Positions 34,769-45,296 of a DNA stretch of 62,842 nucleotides are shown here, piece after piece. How positions within the stretch are numbered: the first letter of the stretch is position 1; every line of letters begins with the position of its first letter. The DNA is taken from positions 1 through 62,842 of the forward strand of contig CALXWH010000009.1 of assembly GCA_944392315.1 (NCBI GenBank). Direction: 5' to 3'. Position numbers and translations under genes: made by a program. This stretch comes from an uncultured Alphaproteobacteria bacterium. GTDB lineage: Bacteria; Pseudomonadota; Alphaproteobacteria; RF32; CAG-239. The notes beneath the pieces were generated by a model that saw nothing but the letters and a program-made list of their open reading frames with translations, searched no databases and was not told the origin of the DNA.

Positions 34769-36607
34769 ATGGCAATATACCGCAAAATTTTGGCTGCTTT
34801 GGCTCTTATATGCGGCGTGGTGCTTGTTTATTTCTATACTCTAAATCAGCCTCGTTTTATAGCGGGCACGGCTCCTACCTCCTTAAAACCTTATCTTGAA
34901 GCACTGGTTGAAGGGTTAAATTGTGCTGATGATACGGCGCATTTGGATTTTGGTTCTTGCGCCTCTCTTACGATTTATCCGGTTAATTGGACCGAAGATA
35001 ATTCTCTTCCGCAACTTGATGATAAACATAAAAAATGTGCTATTCTCTGGATTGGTTCAAGACAAAATTTATTTGAGACAAACTTAAAGGGCTATGGGGG
35101 TATTTGGGCTTCTACACCTCTGTTGCAAAATTTTTTAGCATCTTTTCATATTTCATCTGATTATGTTCCGATTTTTGCTCTTCCCGAACAGTCACGGCAC
35201 AATGCTTCTTCGCAATATTTTGCGCTTATCGGCCAGCAACCCCGTGTACAGCAGATTTTGGAACGCTTAAATCTACCCTTTAAGCAATATCATCTTAACA
35301 CAGATATTCAGGAGCTTCGCCATGATATGTCGCATATTCGTGCCGTGATTGCCGGTGATACGAAATTTCACCCGTCATCTATGGATATTCATCCTCTCTT
35401 TTTGGAATTGGCTCAAAACTATATCCCATTAATTGTTCCCTGGATTTGGCCACAGGAAGATACGATTAATCTCTTTAACGATCGGGTGACTTTTTATCAA
35501 AGCGAACAGTATCTTGAAGACTTGTTGCGTGACTTTGAAAAATATACAGCGTTACTCCATTATCGGGCCAAAAAAGCGGCTCATCTCGTTCTGCAAGAAT
35601 TTAGTCTGCAGCGCAATATCCAACGCATTCTTGAACATCGCACTGAACCTAATGATAAAACACGTTTTCATAAGCCTTTTTCGCAAACGGTTAGTCTTAA
35701 TGTTCCAACCGCTGTCGGACACTATACCGCCGGTGATTATGCTTTGGCTCAAGATTTGGCAACTTATCTTAAACCGAAACTTACTGCCGTTGATTTGACT
35801 TTTTATAATTCCCTGTACCGTTATCCGACGGAATTTAATATTCTCATACGGGGCTTTTTGCCACCGGCCGATTATGACTTATTAGCTGCTTACAATATTC
35901 TTTATCTGGCGTATGCGCAATTTGCGCAAGATGAAACGCATGAAATTTTGCCTACTTTTGAGAAATATTTGAGTACTCTTGAAACATCTGCCAAAAAAGT
36001 TGATGCCTTGGTAGTGGCCTCTCAAAAACTAAGTGATGCTTTAAATGCACGCGGCATACGCGCTTTTTATATTCCGCAATTTACCGACACTAAACGTTTC
36101 TATTATGATTTTGATGAAAAGCTCAAAAGTGAGGTTTTATTTGTAGGTATCAATACTTTTTACCGTACGGCTGTTCCGGCTTTGCTAAAACGCGGGGTGA
36201 AAGTTGATGTATATGGTCCTCGTTGGCCTTTGGGTGTTGCCAAAGCTGAATATGCCGATAATCAGATTTTGCGGAAATATTACAGCTCGGCTAAAATCGT
36301 CCTCAATGACACGCGTGAAGGGATGAAGCAATTTGGCTTTATCAGTAATCGGATTTTTGATGCGACGGCTTGCGGTGCTTTGATTATTTCCGACTATATG
36401 CCCGAGATTGAACAAATTTACGGTGATAGTATCCCTATGTATCATAACGATGAAGAACTGTATGAACTCGTGCAATATTATTTGACGCATGAAGACGAGC
36501 GCTTAGAAAAGGCCAAGAGAGCACAAGAAATTACGCTCAAACATTTTACGGCAGAAAAGGCTGCTGCGCAATTTCTTGAGATTATGGCACAAATCAAAAG
36601 AAAATAG
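34769..36607 (+). CDS. Membrane-anchored CgeB-like glycosyltransferase
   Basis: 612 residues. One N-terminal anchor (ILAALALICGVVLVYFY), an unrecognised middle, and a C-terminal GT-B domain of the glycosyl-transferase 1_2/CgeB type: VLFVGINTF, VDVYGPRWPLG, KIVLNDTREGMKQFGFISNR, FDATACGALIISDY. It would act on sugars at the membrane, perhaps for surface glycan. Last gene of the accB row, 14 bases after DUF805, convergent with comEC. Confidence 0.75.
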   Translation: MAIYRKILAALALICGVVLVYFYTLNQPRFIAGTAPTSLKPYLEALVEGLNCADDTAHLDFGSCASLTIYPVNWTEDNSLPQLDDKHKKCAILWIGSRQNLFETNLKGYGGIWASTPLLQNFLASFHISSDYVPIFALPEQSRHNASSQYFALIGQQPRVQQILERLNLPFKQYHLNTDIQELRHDMSHIRAVIAGDTKFHPSSMDIHPLFLELAQNYIPLIVPWIWPQEDTINLFNDRVTFYQSEQYLEDLLRDFEKYTALLHYRAKKAAHLVLQEFSLQRNIQRILEHRTEPNDKTRFHKPFSQTVSLNVPTAVGHYTAGDYALAQDLATYLKPKLTAVDLTFYNSLYRYPTEFNILIRGFLPPADYDLLAAYNILYLAYAQFAQDETHEILPTFEKYLSTLETSAKKVDALVVASQKLSDALNARGIRAFYIPQFTDTKRFYYDFDEKLKSEVLFVGINTFYRTAVPALLKRGVKVDVYGPRWPLGVAKAEYADNQILRKYYSSAKIVLNDTREGMKQFGFISNRIFDATACGALIISDYMPEIEQIYGDSIPMYHNDEELYELVQYYLTHEDERLEKAKRAQEITLKHFTAEKAAAQFLEIMAQIKRK

Positions 36608-36636
36608 ATTTACTTCTTTATCAATCTTACTTCCAA

Positions 36637-38616
36637 TTACTTTATTTGTTGTTTATTCCATAGCCTGCCGGTTTCGGGGCGATAATAATAAACCCCTGTT
36701 TTTAGATTGATAAATCCGCCTTCGTTTAAGGCTATCTCTTTGCCATCTAATTCTACCTTTCCTTTGCTGAATTTGATTCTTCCGGCGTAGGTGCAACTCT
36801 CTTTATTACACGTCAAATCATCGTGCTCAGGGATTTTATATTTGCCTTTGAGTTTTTTCCCGGTCCACATCTTTTCTAAAAACTTGTTCTTATGATAGCG
36901 TGAGGCGACTAATTTCTCTTGGTGATTTTTATAGGCATAGGTGGTGCCGTATTTATCAAACACAAAATCGGCCTTGGGGCTAAAGTATAAACTCATTATA
37001 CCCAATACGATAGCGGCTAGTCCCCAGACACGCCATTTTGCCTGCCAGATACAGAGCCACAGTAACCCCATCGTCAAAATGAAAATTCCCCAATCGGGCA
37101 AGAACCCAACACCCTCGCCTGTTTTGGAGCCGGGTAAATCCGTTACCCAAACGGTTATTTGGTTGATGACATCAATGCCCTTTTCAAACGGCTTTAAGCC
37201 ATACTCTCCCAAGCCAAACGGCAAACTTATTAAAAACAACAACAAGCACGGCATAACCCAAAAGCCGATGATTGGTCCTGCCAGCAAATTTCCTAAACTT
37301 GTATACACAGAAATTTGATTAAAATAATACATACTATACGGCAAGGTCATTAGGCTTGCAACCAAATCGGTTAACAACAACCCAATCATATAAGCCCCTA
37401 ATTTCCCCCACAGATTTCTTTTATCAAACCAATGGTGAATTTCCGTTGCGTATTTTTCATAAAAAGCTACCAGCCCCAGTACTGCTGCAAATGACATCAA
37501 AAACCCCGGAGAGACCACCGCTTCCGGTGTTATTGTCACCACGACCAAAACCGCAAAGGCCCACATTCTTAGCGATATAGCGCGGCGATTAAACAACACG
37601 CCTATTAACACGACCGTCGTCATCACAAAGGCTCTGATACACGATACACTCTGCCCCGATATTAAAAAATATATCAACATAAACAAAATGGATACAACTG
37701 CCGCCGGTTTGCGCAAATCATAGCGCCCTTCTCCCACCGGAAATAAGCATATTCTCACCAAGAAAAAGACGAGCAAGGCGATGATGCTCATATGCATCCC
37801 CGAAATGGATAAAAAGTGTGCCAAGCCCGAAGTGCGGTAGTCTTCATTTAGTTTTTGTGAAATGGTACTGCGGTCGCCGATGGTTAAGGCTTTGGCTATG
37901 GCTCCGGCGTCTTTATTAACACTTTTCTCATCTATCAGATTTTTTATGTAGGCTCTTGCTTGCTCTATTTTATCCCCTATTCCGGTTACGGCTTTGGGGC
38001 AATCTATTTGGAATATCGGGCCGATTGTATATCCGGTGCCGCTCAATCCTTTATAAAAATTTGTTCTATCCATTTTATAGTTACTGAGCGGATTTGGAGT
38101 AAAGCCGTGTGGTAGTTTTGCCACCAACTCAACGCATACGCCCGATTTTAACCATGGCTCGGAATAATTCAGGCTCACACGATATTCACCTTTTAATTCA
38201 CGGTCAAAGTTATTGACATCCGTTAATAGAATTCGCGGGCGGTTATTTGAATTATAATCTAATACTTTAACTTTCCCGCGCAAGTAATTTATTTCAGGTA
38301 AATTATTTTCAATATTCTTAGCGCGGTGCAGTGCGTCTGCTTTGGCAACGCATAGACCTAACAAAAACACGGCTACATACGTTAATAACTTAAACTGTCC
38401 CTCTTTTCGTCTGGTCAGCCACAGCAAAACTAATACGGCTTCTAAATAACCGACCATAACCCAAGCCGACAACTCCCACGGAAAAGCAAAGTAAAATGCA
38501 GCGCCCAACGCATAACTTACCGCATACCAGATGATTAGGCTTTCTGCCTCGTTTTGATAGTTCTCTGCTGCATACAATTTCACCCGCAGCCATTGTTTTT
38601 TTAACCACCAAATCAC
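36637..38616 (-). CDS. comEC: ComEC/Rec2 DNA-uptake channel
   Basis: 659 residues, about ten membrane segments. An N-terminal DUF4131 region, then the Competence domain with HFLSISGMHMSIIALL and ISGQSVSCIRAFVMT. The C-terminal metallo-beta-lactamase domain found in Bacillus ComEC is absent; the tail is a small beta domain, as in many alphaproteobacteria. Imports single-stranded DNA in transformation. Begins three bases after lpxB, so it is co-transcribed with lipid A genes. Confidence 0.9.
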   Translation of the reverse strand: MIWWLKKQWLRVKLYAAENYQNEAESLIIWYAVSYALGAAFYFAFPWELSAWVMVGYLEAVLVLLWLTRRKEGQFKLLTYVAVFLLGLCVAKADALHRAKNIENNLPEINYLRGKVKVLDYNSNNRPRILLTDVNNFDRELKGEYRVSLNYSEPWLKSGVCVELVAKLPHGFTPNPLSNYKMDRTNFYKGLSGTGYTIGPIFQIDCPKAVTGIGDKIEQARAYIKNLIDEKSVNKDAGAIAKALTIGDRSTISQKLNEDYRTSGLAHFLSISGMHMSIIALLVFFLVRICLFPVGEGRYDLRKPAAVVSILFMLIYFLISGQSVSCIRAFVMTTVVLIGVLFNRRAISLRMWAFAVLVVVTITPEAVVSPGFLMSFAAVLGLVAFYEKYATEIHHWFDKRNLWGKLGAYMIGLLLTDLVASLMTLPYSMYYFNQISVYTSLGNLLAGPIIGFWVMPCLLLFLISLPFGLGEYGLKPFEKGIDVINQITVWVTDLPGSKTGEGVGFLPDWGIFILTMGLLWLCIWQAKWRVWGLAAIVLGIMSLYFSPKADFVFDKYGTTYAYKNHQEKLVASRYHKNKFLEKMWTGKKLKGKYKIPEHDDLTCNKESCTYAGRIKFSKGKVELDGKEIALNEGGFINLKTGVYYYRPETGRLWNKQQIK

Positions 38617-38619
38617 GCT

Positions 38620-39774
38620 CTATGCCTTATGTCTTGCTTCTATTGTAGCAAAAATGATTTTTGCAGCCTTTTCACTCGGTTTTAATTCACCAACGCCCAT
38701 CACCTGACACAACTTATCCATCTTTTGCTCAAATTCTCTACGGGCGGCGGCGTTATCCAAATAATTTCCGATGGTATCCGCAATTTTTTTTGCATTGCAA
38801 TCTTCCTGCAACAACTCCGGCACCACGCGCTCATCTAACAAGATATTCGGCAAATTCACCGATTTGATTTTCAGCAAATGGCGTGCTAGCCATGCTGTCA
38901 ACGGAGCAACTTTATAGGCTATGATGTGCGGAATTTTCATCATGGCCAACTCCAGTGATACCGTACCCGAAGCCGCAATGGCCGCCGTTGCTTTTAACAT
39001 GGCTTCGGCCTTTTCTTCTCTGCCGTGCAAAATCTGAATATTATGACCATCCTTTTCGGTCAAAATTCGCTCTACTCGCTGTTCTACCGTTTTTACCGTC
39101 GGCAAAACATACAGCAAATCGTTATACCGTTTATCTAATTCTTTTGTTGCATCCACAAATGTCGGCAATAATTTTTCCACTTCATTGTGGCGCGATCCCG
39201 GCAAAATTAAAATCAAACGTTTATCTTTAGTATCTATATTTCCGCTTGGTTGTAACTCTCCGCTAATCAGCGGGTTTTCTATCACCGGATGTCCGACGCA
39301 ATCGGCCTCTAGGTGATGGGGCGTAAAATATGCCGGCTCGTTCGGAAACAATGTCAACAAACGATCAATGTATTTATACATCGTTTTGGCTCGGCCCTTT
39401 TTCCATGCCCAAACTTGCGGCGCAACATAATGCATCTGCAAGACCTTTATGCCTTTTTTGCGCAAGGCTTTATGCACCCGTTCCGAAAAACTCCAACTAT
39501 CTATGGTGACCACCACATCCGGTTTTTTTGCGGCAATATCTTCTACCGTTTCTTTGATATGACGCAAAACTTTCGGAATACTTGGGATAACCTCTGCCAA
39601 ACCCATCACGGCTAAGTCTGTTATATCAAATAATGAGGTCAATCCCTCTTTTTCCATATTTTCACCGCCTACACCGGCAAATTGTGTCTTAGGCGACATT
39701 TTTTTCATCGCGTGCATCAAACGCGCTCCGAGCATATCTCCGGAAGGTTCTCCGGCTACTAAATATATCAGCAT
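38620..39774 (-). CDS. lpxB: Lipid-A-disaccharide synthase
   Basis: 384 residues, normal length. N-terminal VAGEPSGDMLGARLM, then FAGVGGENMEKEGL, DSWSFSERVHKALRKKGI, YVAPQVWAWKKGR and the C-terminal ILPGSRHNEVEKLLP. Joins UDP-diacylglucosamine with lipid X to make the lipid A disaccharide at the inner membrane. Its start overlaps the lpxI stop by seven bases, so translation is coupled. Confidence 0.96.
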   Translation of the reverse strand: MLIYLVAGEPSGDMLGARLMHAMKKMSPKTQFAGVGGENMEKEGLTSLFDITDLAVMGLAEVIPSIPKVLRHIKETVEDIAAKKPDVVVTIDSWSFSERVHKALRKKGIKVLQMHYVAPQVWAWKKGRAKTMYKYIDRLLTLFPNEPAYFTPHHLEADCVGHPVIENPLISGELQPSGNIDTKDKRLILILPGSRHNEVEKLLPTFVDATKELDKRYNDLLYVLPTVKTVEQRVERILTEKDGHNIQILHGREEKAEAMLKATAAIAASGTVSLELAMMKIPHIIAYKVAPLTAWLARHLLKIKSVNLPNILLDERVVPELLQEDCNAKKIADTIGNYLDNAAARREFEQKMDKLCQVMGVGELKPSEKAAKIIFATIEARHKA

Positions 39775-40652
39775 TCTTCATACTCCGTCGGAATTATCCC
39801 TTTGATAAACAGACCATATTCGTTGGCTAATTTTATCACTTCTTCTTCATTGACAATTAACGTGTTACCGGCATGAACGGCTATCCCCTTAAAACCGCTT
39901 TTATGCGCATTTTCAATGGTTCTGGTGCCGATGGTCGGCAAATCTATGCGCATATCTTGCTGTTGTTTACGTAGTTTCACCAATACCGGCTTTTTACCTT
40001 TGCGCACATACTCGGCGCAACGTTTTATCAGCTTATCGGTTCCTTCTATCCCTTCCATTCCCAAAACCAGGCCTTGTTGGATAACAACCGACTGCCCGAC
40101 GTCTAATTTGCCTAAAGCCGTTGCCACCTCTACACCGCGGCGAATATCCTCTTCATCTTCTTTATCAGGCTTTTTTTTCGTTAAAACACCGGTATGCGCC
40201 AACAAATCCGGCACAACTTCATGAATGCCGACGACTTTCATCCCGTCGCCTTCTATCTCTTTAACAAGGGCGCGCAAAATTCCGTCATCGCCTAAGGCTT
40301 TGGCTCCCAATTTGGCAAAAAATGCCGCAGTTCTGAAATCCGGCACCAACTCTGCAAAAGTCGGGCGCTTGATTGTTCCTATCAATACAATCTCTTTCAC
40401 TCCCTCTTCTTTGAAACGCTTAAACCCCGTTCCGGCCTGCCCTATTCTTATCCACTCATGCGCAACATCCGGCGTAAAAATATGTTCATCGGCATTTCCC
40501 TCTATTGCCAAAGCGTAATATGGGCGCGAATGTTTTTGGCACCACTCTATCACTTTATGCGGCAATTCACCTCCGCCGGCGATAATCCCTAATTTTCGTT
40601 CTGGATTATGATTTATTTCATAATTGTCTTCAGGTGTTGCTTGTTGTTTCAT
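39768..40652 (-). CDS. lpxI: UDP-2,3-diacylglucosamine hydrolase LpxI
   Basis: 294 residues, DUF1009/LpxI family. LGIIAGGGELPHKVIEWC at the start of the domain, a central KALGDDGILRALVKEIEGDG, then VIQQGLVLGMEGIEGTD and the C-terminal PTIGTRTIENAHKSGFKGIA. Makes lipid X, the co-substrate of LpxB. LpxI replaces LpxH in alphaproteobacteria, a useful taxonomic clue. First gene of lpxI-lpxB-comEC. Confidence 0.95.
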   Translation of the reverse strand: MKQQATPEDNYEINHNPERKLGIIAGGGELPHKVIEWCQKHSRPYYALAIEGNADEHIFTPDVAHEWIRIGQAGTGFKRFKEEGVKEIVLIGTIKRPTFAELVPDFRTAAFFAKLGAKALGDDGILRALVKEIEGDGMKVVGIHEVVPDLLAHTGVLTKKKPDKEDEEDIRRGVEVATALGKLDVGQSVVIQQGLVLGMEGIEGTDKLIKRCAEYVRKGKKPVLVKLRKQQQDMRIDLPTIGTRTIENAHKSGFKGIAVHAGNTLIVNEEEVIKLANEYGLFIKGIIPTEYEEC

Positions 40653-40792
40653 CTGCGCTCTGACCTTTCCTTTGCATTATAGCTATTCTTGTTCTACCAT
40701 ATCAAAAATTTTATGCAAAATATTAAAAAATATTATTGACAATTATTTTTTTTGAGTATATACGTTCTTCTGTTCATGACATACGTACTTAT

Positions 40793-40869
<77 letters not shown>

Positions 40870-40877
40870 TTCAAATT

Positions 40878-40909
40878 AAAGGCTTTTGAGAAATCGGAAG
40901 CCTTTTTCT
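40878..40909 (+). terminator. Terminator of tRNA-fMet
   Basis: AAAGGCTT (40878-40885) pairs with AAGCCTTT (40898-40905), followed by further T. Confidence 0.75.
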
Positions 40910-41017
40910 TTTGCCTTTATGCGGCAACTTGCCTCACTATAGTCTCACTTTTTTGTATCAACTCTAACGTGGAGAACTGTTTATTTAGCTACTTTTATCC
41001 CTACCCGCTTCTTTACA

Positions 41018-41662
41018 TTAGGCGGACAGTATCTCTTCAAAACTCTTAAAATGAAAGAAAATATGGTGTTTGGCGTGGGGAATAATTTTTAAGCGCTCTT
41101 GATAAAATTCTTTTTGCGCGGCCAACTTAAACAAAACATCATCTTCGGCCATTAAGGCTTTATCAAAATGAGGATTTATCTCTTTCTTATGCTCATGATA
41201 CAGATTTTCCAGACTGGTCAGCTCGCTCTGGCAGCTTTCCAGACTTCTTAAAGATTGGAGTGCGTTATATTTTTTATACTCCTCATCCGTTGAAACCATA
41301 TATTCGCGGCGAAACTCCAGATAATTATCCATTGTTATCGCCTTAAAAAGTTTTAGGGTGCGGGAGGATAAACCTAAATTTTCATCCAGCAAGTACGGAT
41401 TGCCGCACAAAGCTACTTTCTTTTTTATATGCGGAATTTTATCTACCATAACGGAGGCAATAAATACCCCTGCCGAATAGGCTATCACATTGATATGTGC
41501 GTATTTGGAAAAATCAAAATCCAAATTGAGGTCTTGATAGTCATACAAGATCAATACATCTTTTTTATCATGCAAATTGGTAAACTGATTTTCATCACAG
41601 CCCCAACCTGCAAAAAAAACGATTAACTCATTTGAATGATTGTTTTGATAAAAATAGCGCAT
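41018..41662 (-). CDS. bioG: Pimeloyl-ACP methyl ester esterase, BioG type (DUF452)
   Basis: 214 residues of the DUF452 alpha/beta hydrolase family. Opening FFAGWGCDENQF, catalytic serine in AYSAGV (S63), and HAKHH near the C-terminus as the likely histidine. BioG removes the methyl ester from pimeloyl-ACP, the step that closes the BioC-BioH route into biotin. No other bio gene is in the window, so here it stands alone. Confidence 0.8.
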   Translation of the reverse strand: MRYFYQNNHSNELIVFFAGWGCDENQFTNLHDKKDVLILYDYQDLNLDFDFSKYAHINVIAYSAGVFIASVMVDKIPHIKKKVALCGNPYLLDENLGLSSRTLKLFKAITMDNYLEFRREYMVSTDEEYKKYNALQSLRSLESCQSELTSLENLYHEHKKEINPHFDKALMAEDDVLFKLAAQKEFYQERLKIIPHAKHHIFFHFKSFEEILSA

Positions 41663-41829
41663 TTTACCCCTCTTTCTTGGGCGCGATGTAACATGAAACT
41701 TGCTAATTTTTCGTTAATAATATTTCCTTTTCCTATTTCTAATCACCCTAAAATTTTAACTTTTTTCTAATTCTTTTCAGATATGTATATATGTATGTTT
41801 ATTTGGATATTGGTTTTGGGGTATTGTTT

Positions 41830-44232
41830 ATGACCTATAGCAAGACATTGAGAGAAGAAGAGATAAAAAATAAAGTTGCTGCTGATTATTTTAAGTCTTA
41901 CGATAGCACAAAAATTATTGGTAATATTGATTTTTGTATTGCAAAAATTACAGATAAATCTGAGGGAAGACAAGGTTTATTATTTAATGATGCTGAAATA
42001 ACACAATCTCTTTTGTGGGCGGAAGCTAAAAAAGGAATTAAACATGATATATATGAGTCATTTGTGCAACTAATATTAACCATAGGTAAGGACAGAACAT
42101 TTGAAAAGTTTTTACCACCTGTTTTTTTAGGTGCATTTGATGCGGAAAAAATAGCTTTCATCAAATATAATGTTGTTTCTGAGATTTTTTCTCAGAATGA
42201 TTTTGACTGGACAGTTACTCCCTCTAATCACGACACTAAAGAATTTAAGCAATTATATGCTCTGGTCAAAGATGAGTTGGAGCGAAAATCACAAATTTTT
42301 TATTATGACAAAAATGACTCTGAATTGAGAACATTTATTAAGAAAAATTTTATTTTAGGTAGAATTGGTGTATCCAATATTGCCATTACTAAAAATAATT
42401 TTACAACAGTATATTTTAAATGGTTGCAAGATGTAAAACCTACCATTAATATTGATTGGGAAAAAGCAAAAAAACAAGGCATTATTGATGCGGATTTTTA
42501 TTTAGCCGATCTATTATCACGCGATAATACTTCTATTAAGGATAGTTTATTTGTATTACTATCTCGTAATAAATATGAGATTGTAAAGGAAAATAAAAAT
42601 GAGTTAGGATTACAACTCACCTATGATGTTTCTTTTAATGACGGACAAAGTGCTCATCGTAGATTTTGGAGCATATATGACCGCCCCCCACGCAAAGAAT
42701 TTTGGGATTACATTGTAGAGCGACGAGACCTGTTAGTTCCACAAGATGTACGAGAGCGTAAAGGTTCTTTCTTTACACCTCAAAAGTGGGTAGAATTAAG
42801 CCAACAGTATTTAGAAGATGTGTTAGGTGAAAACTGGCAAGATGAATATTATATTTGGGATTGTTGTGCCGGCACGGGAAATTTATTAAACGGTTTAACT
42901 AATAAATATAATATTTGGGCTAGTACTTTGGATAAGGCAGATGTTGATGTTATGAAAGACCGTATTAAAAATGGAGCTAATTTGTTAGAATCTCATGTTT
43001 TTCAAATGGATTTTCTAAATGATGATTTTGCCGATAAATGTCCTCCAGATTTGTTAGAAATTATTCAAGATCCAGAAAAACGTAAAAAATTGGTAATTTA
43101 TATAAATCCACCTTATGCAGAAGCAACGACAACGGCAACAATTGTTGGGACTGGTAAAAATAAAGAAAATGTTGCTATTTCCAATATTACATATGCGAAG
43201 TATAAAAGCCTTATGGGTAAAGCAAGTAATGAGCTCTTTGCTCAATTTTTTATTCGCATTTATAAAGAACTTTCAGGATGTATTTTAGGTGAATTTTCAA
43301 AATTGAAAATTTTGCAAGCAAGCAATTTTACTGTTTTTCGTAATGTATTTCAGGCAAAATTAGAAAAGATGTTTGTTGTACCTGCTGACACGTTTGATAA
43401 TGTTACGGGACAATTTCCGATTGGTTTTATGATTTGGCTTTTAGCTAAGCATGAAAGATTCACAAAAATTCAATCAGACATTTATGACAAAAAGGGTTAT
43501 TTGTGTGGAACTAAAATGTTTTTTGCTTTAGATAATGAAGCATTAACATTAAATAAATGGATAGTTGATTTTGATAATGATAATATGGAAATAGGGAAGA
43601 TGAGCTGTTATCCTCCTGATTATCAAAACAATGGTAAATTTTCAATTTTATTAAAACCACAAAAACGATATTGTTTAAGTATTGGTGAGAATAATTTAAT
43701 TCAGTTTTGTATTTATCTTGCTGTACGTCATTGTATGGAAGCTAATTGGCTCAACGATAGAGATCAGTTTTTATATCCTAATGACGGCTGGAAAACTGAC
43801 CTTGAGTTTCAAGCAGATTGTTTAGCTTTTACTTTGTTTCACGGACAAAACCGAATTACATCAGAAGATGGGGTAAATTATTGGATTCCTTTTACAGAAA
43901 AAGAAGTAGAGCCTTTAAATAATTTTGAAAGTCATTTTATGACAGACTATATTAAAAAGAATAATATTGTTTTTTCTAGAGAAGCTCAAATGGTATTTGA
44001 TGCAGGTAGAGAATTGTGGCGTTATTATCATAAACAGAAAAATGCCAATCCTAATGCAAGTTTTTATGATATTCGTGCTTATTTTCAAGGTCGTGATAAA
44101 AGTGGCAAAATGAAAAAAGAAAGCTCTGATGTTGTTTATATGGAATTGATTACAAAATTGAGAAATGCTCAAAAGAAATTGGCAAAAAAAATATCCTATA
44201 AAGTTTATAAATATGGCTTTTTAAGGGGATAA
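41830..44232 (+). CDS. N6-adenine DNA methyltransferase, possible single-chain restriction-modification enzyme
   Basis: About 800 residues from ATG 41830 (GGGG eight bases upstream). Class I SAM fold: GSFFTP just before motif I CCAGTGNLL (345-353) and motif IV NPPY (426-429), an adenine amino-methyltransferase. The N-terminal region has LLWAEAKKG (E65, K67) after several acidic residues, like the ExK of PD-(D/E)XK nucleases in type IIG enzymes. The C-terminal 300 residues could recognise DNA. No separate restriction gene adjoins it, so it is either an orphan methylase or a fused R-M enzyme. More AT-rich than its neighbours, suggesting transfer. Confidence 0.8.
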   Translation: MTYSKTLREEEIKNKVAADYFKSYDSTKIIGNIDFCIAKITDKSEGRQGLLFNDAEITQSLLWAEAKKGIKHDIYESFVQLILTIGKDRTFEKFLPPVFLGAFDAEKIAFIKYNVVSEIFSQNDFDWTVTPSNHDTKEFKQLYALVKDELERKSQIFYYDKNDSELRTFIKKNFILGRIGVSNIAITKNNFTTVYFKWLQDVKPTINIDWEKAKKQGIIDADFYLADLLSRDNTSIKDSLFVLLSRNKYEIVKENKNELGLQLTYDVSFNDGQSAHRRFWSIYDRPPRKEFWDYIVERRDLLVPQDVRERKGSFFTPQKWVELSQQYLEDVLGENWQDEYYIWDCCAGTGNLLNGLTNKYNIWASTLDKADVDVMKDRIKNGANLLESHVFQMDFLNDDFADKCPPDLLEIIQDPEKRKKLVIYINPPYAEATTTATIVGTGKNKENVAISNITYAKYKSLMGKASNELFAQFFIRIYKELSGCILGEFSKLKILQASNFTVFRNVFQAKLEKMFVVPADTFDNVTGQFPIGFMIWLLAKHERFTKIQSDIYDKKGYLCGTKMFFALDNEALTLNKWIVDFDNDNMEIGKMSCYPPDYQNNGKFSILLKPQKRYCLSIGENNLIQFCIYLAVRHCMEANWLNDRDQFLYPNDGWKTDLEFQADCLAFTLFHGQNRITSEDGVNYWIPFTEKEVEPLNNFESHFMTDYIKKNNIVFSREAQMVFDAGRELWRYYHKQKNANPNASFYDIRAYFQGRDKSGKMKKESSDVVYMELITKLRNAQKKLAKKISYKVYKYGFLRG

Positions 44233-44251
44233 TTTTTCGTTAACACCAAAC

Positions 44252-44290
44252 AAAAAAACACCTATCGCTTTTGCAATAGGTGTTCTTTGT
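44252..44290. terminator. Bidirectional terminator
   Basis: AACACCTAT (44257-44265) with ATAGGTGTT (44276-44284), A run before and T-rich after, between convergent genes. Confidence 0.8.
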
Positions 44291-44301
44291 TTATTTCTCG
44301 G

Positions 44302-45120
44302 CTATTTCTTCTTAAAAAGATTTATCAGAGAAATAAAGTAGTGTTCCTCTCTTTTGCTGAACGGATGCTGAGGATCTTCATCCTTCTTTCTCTTTTCATA
44401 CATTCTTTCCAGAGGTAACGCCAGCATTCCGCTTAAACCGCGTTCTATCAACTCATCGGCATGAAGGTGCAAAACCATAAAGGTATTCTCACTTATCCAA
44501 TCGCCTTTGAACATGAACTCAAACATCAGAGGATGCGGAATTATGCCTCTTTCAAACGTTTCTCCAATCTTATCAAACATGAAGGCTCTGACCTTGCTGT
44601 AATACTCACCCTTGCCATTTTTGTCATAGGTACTCAGCATTATGAGCCCCATTTTGGCTAAGATTGAATATTCTTCCTCGGTGCTCTTGCCTTCGTTGAA
44701 AATATCCAGATCAAACATGACTTCAAAATAAGACATGGGTATCTGCATTTTCAATTTTTGTAACTGCGTGATGGTCTTTTCCATCTGAAGCACAGTCTCT
44801 TTTTTAATATTGCACACGGCTCGCTGATGTTGACGCTCTTTGATAAGCTTTTGAATTTTGGTTAGTGATGCTCCGTGCATTAAGGCCATATAACATTCCT
44901 TACGGAGATCTTTGTCCAATGTTTTCAATAGCTTTTTCTCTTCATCATTCAGCGGACGCCACTTTTCATTTTGATGGCGGAGCTCCGTTATTTTACGATG
45001 TACATCTTCAATACTTGCTCCTTGTTCAAATAGCTTGCGTGCTTGATTGCGGAAGTGTTTTTCCAATCCTCGGAGGTACGCGTTCTTCACGTTCCTATCA
45101 CGAATTTCTTTCTCATCCAT
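44302..45120 (-). CDS. Hypothetical helical protein
   Basis: 272 residues, highly charged and helical, with two similar segments: KLFEQGASIEDVHRKITELR (47 region) and ALMHGASLTKIQKLIKERQH (79 region), which look like an internal repeat. No signal peptide or membrane segment, family unknown. Ends at the shared terminator with the methyltransferase. Confidence 0.6.
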   Translation of the reverse strand: MDEKEIRDRNVKNAYLRGLEKHFRNQARKLFEQGASIEDVHRKITELRHQNEKWRPLNDEEKKLLKTLDKDLRKECYMALMHGASLTKIQKLIKERQHQRAVCNIKKETVLQMEKTITQLQKLKMQIPMSYFEVMFDLDIFNEGKSTEEEYSILAKMGLIMLSTYDKNGKGEYYSKVRAFMFDKIGETFERGIIPHPLMFEFMFKGDWISENTFMVLHLHADELIERGLSGMLALPLERMYEKRKKDEDPQHPFSKREEHYFISLINLFKKK

Positions 45121-45296
45121 GGTAATAATATTTTAGGCATTTACCCTTATCTTCCATACTTGCCTAAGGTATAGATGGGGACTTAATAATTTAGATAATT
45201 CTTATTCATAGAGCTTTATTGTACCGCTTTTACTTTTTTTTATGCAAGCGATTTTATTTAAAATTTGGACAAAAAGTTTATATTACTTGACTTCGT

